Made by a program: the position numbers and the translations under genes
Assembly (NCBI GenBank): GCA_030621455.1
Contig: JAUXHQ010000148.1
Location: 1 to 5,541 of the forward strand
Origin: Deltaproteobacteria bacterium
GTDB lineage: Bacteria > Desulfobacterota > UBA8473
Direction: 5' to 3'
Length of the DNA stretch: 5,541 nucleotides
Notes under the pieces: model-generated
The model's database searches: none
What the model saw: only the letters and a program-made list of their open reading frames with translations
What the model was told of the DNA's origin: nothing
Shown: positions 1-4,297 of the stretch, one piece after another
Layout of the letters: the number at the start of each line of letters is the position of its first letter
How positions within the stretch are numbered: the first letter of the stretch is position 1

Positions 1-1
1 A

Positions 2-34
2 TTTGAGGTAACATCTATTGTAACCGATTTCTAA
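2..34 (+). CDS. Possible 3' end of an upstream gene (partial)
   Basis: The second reading frame is open from the left edge to a TAA at 32-34 and encodes FEVTSIVTDF. The alternating hydrophobic/polar pattern resembles the last beta strand of a pilin-like protein, which would suit a further prepilin gene upstream of the MshO-like gene. The other two plus frames stop at 6 and 11, so any upstream plus-strand gene could equally end there. Ten residues cannot identify a family; this is an inference from context only. Confidence 0.3.
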   Translation, partial: FEVTSIVTDF

Positions 35-55
35 TAGTATAGAGTCCCTGAAAAT

Positions 56-79
56 CTCAACCACTCAACCACTTAACCA
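56..79 (+). repeat. Octamer tandem repeat, three units
   Basis: Three consecutive 8-base units, CTCAACCA at 56-63 and 64-71 and CTTAACCA at 72-79, lie in the gap before the first prepilin gene. Rotated, the unit reads AACCACTC, a close variant of AACCGTTC repeated at 3863-3878, so both seem to belong to one octamer family. No function can be read from it. Confidence 0.75.
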
Positions 80-107
80 TGTCTGTAGTATCCGGGATTG
101 CGTATAT

Positions 108-656
108 ATGACCGTCATAAAGGGATCAAAGGGATTTACCCTCATAGAATTGATCGTGGTTATAATCATTCTGGGCGTTGTGGGGGTTTTTACTTTTCAG
201 TTCCTTGCAAGCGGAGTGCAGACATATATTACCATGCAGAAACAAAAGGACCTGTTGGATGAAGGCAGGTTATGCCTGGAGCGTATGTCCAGGGAAATTA
301 GAGATGCGGAGGAGGTTCTGAAATTTTTCACTAATGACCGTATTTGGATTCTAAAGAGCCATGATACTACATACGATCCGGCTAAAACTATTGTATTTCG
401 ATATAGACCGGCACATGACGATATAAGGCGGCGAAGGATCCCTCCAAAGTCATGGGATCTCCTGGCAGAAAACATTACTACGTTTACCATGACTAATACA
501 GATAATGAAATATTAATACGCACAATACTGTCTACTGCCGGTGGTGAGAGTCTAACCATGGGGACCGGGTGTTTTCCCAGAAATCTTAAGAACTCGGCAG
601 GGTATAAGAGTTTTTATAAAGATGGGCGGGGCAATTGGAGAGAGAAAGTCACGTGA
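108..656 (+). CDS. MshO/PilW-like type IV prepilin
   Basis: A 182-residue prepilin. The N terminus is a class III signal: a 9-residue basic leader ending KG, cleavage before Phe10, then FTLIE with the Glu at mature position 5, followed by a hydrophobic helix to about residue 34 that would anchor it in the inner membrane and pack in the fibre core. The region around residues 35-70 (SGVQTY, DEGRLCLERMSREIRDAEE) has the pattern of MshO/PilW minor pilins. Near the C terminus, CFPRNLK resembles the usual final strand of such pilins, so the last 20 or so residues are probably a tail. It is shorter than Vibrio MshO as I recall it (about 260 residues). The ATG at 108 gives a normal leader length; the only upstream Shine-Dalgarno-like bases are a weak GGGA at 94-97. 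It overlaps the next gene by GTGA. It is probably a minor subunit because the major pilin is usually smaller; that is inferred. Confidence 0.88.
   Translation: MTVIKGSKGFTLIELIVVIIILGVVGVFTFQFLASGVQTYITMQKQKDLLDEGRLCLERMSREIRDAEEVLKFFTNDRIWILKSHDTTYDPAKTIVFRYRPAHDDIRRRRIPPKSWDLLAENITTFTMTNTDNEILIRTILSTAGGESLTMGTGCFPRNLKNSAGYKSFYKDGRGNWREKVT
637..644 (+). promoter_or_regulatory. Ribosome binding site deciding the GTG 653 start
   Basis: GGAGAGAG lies 8 bases upstream of GTG 653, whose bases form a GTGA overlap with the TGA of the preceding prepilin. This favours GTG 653 over the in-frame TTG at 635, for which this purine run would lie inside the coding sequence. Confidence 0.6.
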
Positions 657-1546
657 TCAGACAAGCAGGCTGCCTCAGGTATCTAAGGGATCATAGAGGG
701 GTATCTATCATTGCCCTCATTATCATAATGGCGGTGCTGGGGAGCTTAGGGTATGTGTTCAGTGCCATGATTGCCACAAAACAGTATTCCATGGGTATGG
801 CAGCTCCATCGCAGCAGGCATTCTATATTGCCAATTCCGGAATAGAGTATGGAATAAGGTATGCGTCCGAGAGAGGCTGGACCGGAGCGGCTCTGAATGG
901 CCTGGATGGCACGGCGGTAAATCTTGGCCGGGGACAATTTACCCTGGACTATGATCAACCCGCCGACACCCTCTCTTCCGCCGGACAGGTAGCTGCTTCT
1001 CAGCGTGAAGTGGCCCTTGAGAATTTTACCCCATTTGTTTCAGCCATTAAGTGCCTGGAGCTGGTGGACAAGATCGATCCGCCACCCATCAGTGGAATCC
1101 CGCCTTGTACTTCCGTTACCCCTGGCCCTCGCCCTCACCCTGTCCCTGGTCCTGTCCCTGTCCCTGTCCCTGGTCCTGGTCCTGTCCCTGTCCCTATCCC
1201 TCACCCTTCCAGTAAATATGATGTAAGGTTTTATATAAGAAATACATGTTCATCTCAACCGACCATTACGCTTACGCAGTTTCAGGCTACCTGGAATGGG
1301 GGGGGCAAGCTAAAAAAGATATCGTTTGATGGAAGTCTCAAATTTAACGGGAATTACAATAGCGGCAATACATGGAGTGCATTCAACAGGGGAGGAAATA
1401 GTCAGGATGTATCTACATGTTACGGTGCTCAGTATCGGGGTGTTGAGGTGCTGGTAAGATTCAATGGAATTCTGGCTGGCAATACAACCTTTGTTTTCCT
1501 ATTCAGAGATACAAATGGCGCAGTATATACTTTTAAATTTGGGTGA
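653..1546 (+). CDS. MshP/PilX-like minor pilin with Pro-X stalk and C-terminal beta domain
   Basis: A 297-residue protein if started at GTG 653 (303 if at TTG 635). Residues 1-16 are a basic leader ending HRG, then VSIIALIIIMAVLGSLGY, a prepilin-like helix with Gly at -1 but Ala, not Glu, at mature position 5, as in some MshP and GspK-type subunits. SQQAFYIANSGIEYGIRYA (residues 53-71) is the typical MshP/PilX segment. Residues 157-186 are a strict Pro-X alternation encoded by a hexamer repeat. Residues 187-297 form a polar, beta-strand-rich region with Cys199 and Cys256 that I cannot assign to a family. Vibrio MshP is about half this length as I recall, so the stalk and distal domain are extra. 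The likely role is a tip or initiation subunit displaying a binding module; adhesion is inferred. The G8 run at 1298-1305 is a possible slippage site. Confidence 0.85.
   Translation: MIRQAGCLRYLRDHRGVSIIALIIIMAVLGSLGYVFSAMIATKQYSMGMAAPSQQAFYIANSGIEYGIRYASERGWTGAALNGLDGTAVNLGRGQFTLDYDQPADTLSSAGQVAASQREVALENFTPFVSAIKCLELVDKIDPPPISGIPPCTSVTPGPRPHPVPGPVPVPVPGPGPVPVPIPHPSSKYDVRFYIRNTCSSQPTITLTQFQATWNGGGKLKKISFDGSLKFNGNYNSGNTWSAFNRGGNSQDVSTCYGAQYRGVEVLVRFNGILAGNTTFVFLFRDTNGAVYTFKFG
1121..1210 (+). repeat. Hexamer repeat (CCTNNN x15) encoding the Pro-X stalk
   Basis: Fifteen in-frame hexamers, each starting with the codon CCT and followed mostly by GTC (Val) or GGT/GGC (Gly), with a few CAC, CGC, ATC and TCC. 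Every proline uses the same codon, which points to expansion by slippage or unequal crossing over, not independent codon choice. Gain or loss of units keeps the frame and changes only stalk length. Pro-X runs usually form stiff extended rods. Confidence 0.9.
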
Positions 1547-1581
1547 TCCTCCAAATTGTTAGTCATGCGGTTTTTTGAAAT

Positions 1582-1623
1582 GATACTGGATACTAGATAC
1601 TCGATGCTCGATGCTGGATACTG
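1582..1623 (+). repeat. Heptamer array, six units GAT(A/G)CTN
   Basis: Six 7-base units in perfect register: GATACTG, GATACTA, GATACTC, GATGCTC, GATGCTG and GATACTG. It opens the gap before pilM and has a facing array in opposite orientation at 1686-1727. The segment 1603-1616 matches the reverse complement of 1686-1699 at 13 of 14 positions, so transcript or single-stranded DNA could fold into a long imperfect hairpin with a loop of about 60 bases. Confidence 0.85.
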
Positions 1624-1639
1624 GAAAAAAAACAGGATT

Positions 1640-1645
1640 AAGGAG
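1640..1645 (+). promoter_or_regulatory. Shine-Dalgarno site of the possible leader ORF
   Basis: AAGGAG, 5 bases before ATG 1651. It is a near-ideal site, while ATG 1742 of pilM has only GAGAAAAG at 1728-1735. It is about 97 bases from pilM, too far to serve that start directly, so it suggests ribosomes load here and reach pilM by coupling. Confidence 0.5.
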
Positions 1646-1650
1646 TTAGG

Positions 1651-1749
1651 ATGACAAGTGGTTCTAGATACTGGATACTCGACTCGAGCATCGAGCATCG
1701 AGAATCTAGCATCAAGCATCAAGCATCGAGAAAAGTAAATCATGAATAG
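1651..1749 (+). CDS. Possible 32-residue leader ORF spanning the repeat array
   Basis: ATG 1651 follows a strong Shine-Dalgarno site and reads 32 codons through the second heptamer array to TAG 1747-1749, overlapping the pilM start (1742) by 8 bases in another frame. The product is short, polar (many Ser, His, Arg, Glu), and derived almost wholly from repeat units, with no membrane segment or known motif. It is unlikely to be a functional protein by sequence; its plausible role is as a translated leader that delivers ribosomes to pilM. Because 7-base arrays often happen to lack stops, a chance ORF is a real alternative. Confidence 0.35.
   Translation: MTSGSRYWILDSSIEHRESSIKHQASRKVNHE
1667..1727 (+). 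repeat. Heptamer array with internal strand switch
   Basis: Two forward units, GATACTG and GATACTC (1667-1680), are followed by a 5-base junction and six units in reverse orientation of type NAG(C)ATC (1686-1727: GAGCATC, GAGCATC, GAGAATC, TAGCATC, AAGCATC, AAGCATC). The switch point holds the palindrome CTCGAG at 1683-1688. The array ends 14 bases before the pilM start and donates the GAG at 1728-1730 that is the only purine-rich site there. Confidence 0.85.
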
Positions 1750-3325
1750 TATCGGCCTGGATATTGGTACCCACTCCATAAAATTGGTGGAGCTTAGACA
1801 CACCCGTAAAGGGGTTTTTCTTACCAATTTTGCGGTTCAGAAACTCCCCCTTGAAGCAAGTGCGGGTGTAATAGCGGAAAAGTTAAAGGGGTTGTTCCGT
1901 GAGGAAAATATCAAGCCCCGAAAGGTGACTATAGGGGTAAGTGGCCCACAGGTAGCCATAAGGCGCATTAGCGTTCCTTTCATGCCCAAAAAGGAGCTAA
2001 AAGAGGCAGTGAGATGGGAGGCCGGGAAATTAATTTCCTTTCCTCTGGAGAAGGCCGTAGTGGATTTTCAGCTTTCAGGTGAGATAGCTGAAGAAGGTAC
2101 AAAAAAACTTGATCTTATAGTAGCAGCCGCCGAAGAGGAATTCATAGAGAACCAGTTGGCTGTTATTAAAGTTGCCGGCCTCAAACCTGTGGGTGTCGGT
2201 ATCATCCCTCATGCCCTGTGGTATTGCATGCAAATGGTTCCTGTGGCCAGGGAAGGGGTCACTGCCCTCATCGACATTGGGGCCACCAAAACCAGCATAA
2301 ACATAGTCAAAGATAACAGGTTGCAGTTTACCAGGGAGATAACTACCGCCGGCAATGATTTTACTGAGGCCATGCAAGAGGCGGCAACCTCAGAAGGTGC
2401 TGCCTTGGACTTTGCAGAGGCTGAGGAGATCAAAAAGGAATATGGCATACCCAAAGAAAAAGATATTGAAGGGGCTAAAGGCCATGTCCCCCTGCAAAAG
2501 ATGTCTTTTGTGATAAGGCCGGTCCTTGAGCGACTCCTCTCAGAGATAAACCGTTCCTTTGAATTTTACAAAAGCCGATCTAAAGAAAAAGACGTGGAGA
2601 GAATATTCATATCCGGAGGAGGCGCAAACCTAAAAGGCTTAAAGGAATATCTGGCGAATCAATTGCGTACAGGGGTAGAGCTGTTAACACCTTTTGAAGA
2701 TATGGAACCTGCTTTGGCCATAGCCACTGGTTTGGCCCTGGGAAGGGCTAAAGACATTAATCTCTTGTCTGAAGAATACAGGCTGGTTCCCAAGGTATTA
2801 GTGAAAAAGTACTCTCCCGTGGTCTTAGCCTGCCTGGTATTTATTGTCTTCTTGGGTTTGTACCTCAAGTTGGACAGGGCATGTACCAGGTACAGAAAGG
2901 AGCTGACATTAAAAGAGACACAATTGGCCGGTCTGCAGCCAGCCAATATGAGGCTTGTTCAATTGAAGGAGACTAAGAAAAGATTGGATCAGGAGAAGGT
3001 TCTCCTTCCGGAAGTAGTCCCTGAACAACTTCCATGGGAAGATATATTGAAAGAGATAAGCCACATTATTCCTAAAAAAACCACCTTAACAGGCATATTT
3101 TTCCAGACAAAAGATACTGAAAGAAAACTGCGGCTTGAAGGAGTCACTTTTGGAGAAAATGCGGAAAGAGTGGAAAGTATATATAACATCATGCAAGGTC
3201 TAGAAAAATCTCCTTTTTTCTCAGATGTCCGGTCATCTTTTAGTAAGGGAAATAAAAACTATAGCGAACCGGGGGCAAACTTTGAGATTAGATGCTTGAT
3301 AAATCATGAAACGAGCAACAAGTAA
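1742..3325 (+). CDS. pilM: PilM-PilN fusion, type IV pilus inner-membrane alignment protein
   Basis: A 527-residue fusion. Residues 1-334 are PilM, an actin-like cytoplasmic ATP-binding protein: GLDIGTHSIK (5-14) is phosphate motif 1, LIDIGATKTSI (176-186) phosphate motif 2, and IFISGGGANLKGL (288-300) the adenosine motif; the domain ends with PALAIATGLALG. The PilN part follows at once: DINLLSEEYR (338-347) corresponds to the INLLP segment by which free PilN binds PilM, then one transmembrane helix (about 357-376), a short coiled coil (about 380-420) and a periplasmic ferredoxin-like domain (about 430-520; PWEDILKEISHIIP, LRLEGVTF, LEKSPFFSDV). No separate pilN lies between it and pilO, which supports the fusion. 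MshI and GspL are the counterparts in MSHA and type II secretion. An in-frame TAA at 1736-1738 leaves ATG 1742 as the only nearby start. The stop overlaps pilO by 20 bases. Confidence 0.93.
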   Translation: MNSIGLDIGTHSIKLVELRHTRKGVFLTNFAVQKLPLEASAGVIAEKLKGLFREENIKPRKVTIGVSGPQVAIRRISVPFMPKKELKEAVRWEAGKLISFPLEKAVVDFQLSGEIAEEGTKKLDLIVAAAEEEFIENQLAVIKVAGLKPVGVGIIPHALWYCMQMVPVAREGVTALIDIGATKTSINIVKDNRLQFTREITTAGNDFTEAMQEAATSEGAALDFAEAEEIKKEYGIPKEKDIEGAKGHVPLQKMSFVIRPVLERLLSEINRSFEFYKSRSKEKDVERIFISGGGANLKGLKEYLANQLRTGVELLTPFEDMEPALAIATGLALGRAKDINLLSEEYRLVPKVLVKKYSPVVLACLVFIVFLGLYLKLDRACTRYRKELTLKETQLAGLQPANMRLVQLKETKKRLDQEKVLLPEVVPEQLPWEDILKEISHIIPKKTTLTGIFFQTKDTERKLRLEGVTFGENAERVESIYNIMQGLEKSPFFSDVRSSFSKGNKNYSEPGANFEIRCLINHETSNK

Positions 3326-3923
3326 CAAGCAACGAGTTGTGACTAAAAGAGAAAAAATAATGATTGGAGCCGCGATTGCCGCGGTGATATTTGGGTGTTT
3401 CTATGTGTTTGTCTATCAGCCCAAAGAGAAAGAGCTATTAGGGTTACAGGAAGAAATAAGGACTGTGGACCTTGAGATAGAAGAAATAGTCACGGCAGTC
3501 CCAGGTTTAAAAAAATTGGAGGAAGATGTCGCAAGGGAGCAGAAAAGGGTTTCTTTTGCCAGGAAAATGACGTCCGGCACGCAAGCGATACAGGAATTTC
3601 TGGGGCAGTTGGCAGGGGCGGCTCACAGGTTAGATATGGAGGTGATTTCCTTAGGAGAGGAATGGGAATCACGCCATGAAAACTCGCGTTACAGTACACT
3701 AACTACAGCGGTGGAAATCCAGTGTCCATACCGTCACCTGGGCTCATATCTTAAGGGGTTAAGCGATTTGCCCGGATTGGTTACTGTTGATGGACTTGAG
3801 ATAGTAAGAGATAGACAGATTCTTCCTAATGTATATGTAGAATTAACTCTAAGTATTTTGGTAACCGTTCAACCGTTCAAGGGTTCAAAGGTTGTTACAG
3901 CATTGAGGGTTGGGGTGGTGTGA
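3306..3923 (+). CDS. pilO: PilO/MshJ-like pilus alignment protein
   Basis: A 205-residue bitopic inner-membrane protein. TKREK (13-17) precedes one transmembrane helix (about 18-37), then a charged coiled coil (about 39-85), then a periplasmic ferredoxin-like fold (about 92-187; MEVISLGEEW, YRHLGSYLKGLSDLPGLVTVDGLEI, VELTLSILV) typical of PilO, MshJ and GspM. It would pair with the PilN half of the preceding fusion and contact PilP. Heptamer repeats encode residues 3-12 and octamer repeats encode residues 186-197, so both ends look repeat-derived, outside the core fold. ATG 3306 has no clear ribosome site and probably depends on coupling to pilM; in-frame GTG 3339 (keeping TKREK) and ATG 3360 (preceded by AGAG, losing it) are alternatives. 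The stop overlaps the next start as GTGA. Confidence 0.85.
   Translation: MKRATSNKQRVVTKREKIMIGAAIAAVIFGCFYVFVYQPKEKELLGLQEEIRTVDLEIEEIVTAVPGLKKLEEDVAREQKRVSFARKMTSGTQAIQEFLGQLAGAAHRLDMEVISLGEEWESRHENSRYSTLTTAVEIQCPYRHLGSYLKGLSDLPGLVTVDGLEIVRDRQILPNVYVELTLSILVTVQPFKGSKVVTALRVGVV
3313..3333 (+). repeat. Heptamer repeat across the pilM/pilO junction
   Basis: Three 7-base units, GAGCAAC, AAGTAAC and AAGCAAC, then a further GAG. They differ from the intergenic NAGCATC units mainly by T to A at position six, so they look like the same family. The TAA stop of pilM (3323-3325) is formed by the second unit. Confidence 0.7.
3863..3894 (+). repeat. Octamer repeat in the pilO C-terminal tail
   Basis: Four 8-base units: AACCGTTC twice (3863-3878), AAGGGTTC and the diverged AAAGGTTG. 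They encode the tail that follows the last recognisable strand of the PilO fold. The unit matches the consensus AACC(A/G)(C/T)TC shared with the repeat at 56-79. Confidence 0.75.
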
Positions 3924-4297
3924 AGAAAAGAGTTTTAATTGTGATGGGAGCAGTAGCAATCCTGTTTTTCATGGATTATGGATTCCCGGCCTGGGGGAGA
4001 GACCCCTTTGAGTTGCCCCCTGGTGTGAAATTGAAGACAACCGGAGAAGCGGAACCGGCGAATGATATAAAATCCCATGTCAAAAAGGTCACTGCTATCC
4101 TGATCACTGATTCTCGAAAGGTAGCTTCTATTAACCACAAAGTAGTGACTATAGGAGATTTGATAGATGGAGAAAAGGTGTTGGAAATCAAACCCGATAG
4201 AGTGGTTTTAGAAAACGGCGGCCAAAGACATGTAATTATGCTTGAGGAAGGCCTTATTAAATGGGAAAAAAGTGAAGGAGAGGGACATGAAAAATAG
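3920..4297 (+). CDS. pilP: PilP/MshK-like periplasmic protein linking alignment complex to secretin
   Basis: A 125-residue secreted protein starting at GTG 3920, in GTGA overlap with pilO and 10 bases after GAGGG (3905-3909). Residues 1-25 are a signal peptide (KKR, then VLIVMGAVAILFFM, ending near PAWG). GRDPFELPPG (26-35) is the RDPF-type segment that follows the leader in PilP proteins. A linker leads to a small beta domain (about 57-115; VTAILITDSRKVASINHKVV, LEIKPDRVVLENGG) of the PilP/GspC homology-region type, which binds the secretin N0 domain. No lipobox cysteine is present, unlike the lipoprotein PilP of Pseudomonas, so it may be free or held by the uncleaved leader helix. Short and weakly conserved family; the assignment rests on motif plus position between pilO and the secretin. 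Confidence 0.82.
   Translation: MKKRVLIVMGAVAILFFMDYGFPAWGRDPFELPPGVKLKTTGEAEPANDIKSHVKKVTAILITDSRKVASINHKVVTIGDLIDGEKVLEIKPDRVVLENGGQRHVIMLEEGLIKWEKSEGEGHEK
4275..4280 (+). promoter_or_regulatory. Ribosome binding site of the secretin gene
   Basis: AAGGAG, 6 bases before ATG 4287 and inside the end of pilP. It is the best site for any recognised gene in the window and fixes the secretin start. The strong site fits the need for many copies (secretins are 12-15-mers), though that link is inferred. Confidence 0.7.

Noticed and set aside
18..43. Promoter (TTGTAA at 18-23 with TATAGA at 38-43)
   Set aside because: The spacer is only 14 bases, and the surrounding AT-rich sequence gives many equal matches, so it cannot be supported.
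79..111. Ten-codon ORF ending in an ATGA overlap with the first prepilin start
   Set aside because: It has no ribosome site, begins inside the octamer repeat, and is too short to distinguish from chance.
635..652. TTG 635 as the start of the MshP-like gene
   Set aside because: It is possible, but GTG 653 has the GTGA overlap with the previous stop and a purine-rich site at a suitable distance.
1005..1226. Leu/Ser-rich 73-codon ORF in another frame
   Set aside because: It is the shifted reading of the CCTNNN stalk repeat, and its regular Leu/Ser/Val pattern is an artefact of the hexamer.
1547..1580. Rho-independent terminator after the MshP-like gene
   Set aside because: There is a T6 run at 1571-1576 but no GC-rich stem immediately before it.
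1582..1727. CRISPR array
   Set aside because: Units are 7 bases and contiguous, with no unique spacers of constant length.
1429..1827. 132-codon reverse-strand ORF across the intergenic repeats
   Set aside because: It overlaps two well-supported plus-strand genes, and its protein repeats MLDAR-like words produced by the heptamers read in all frames. Period-7 arrays stay open by chance.
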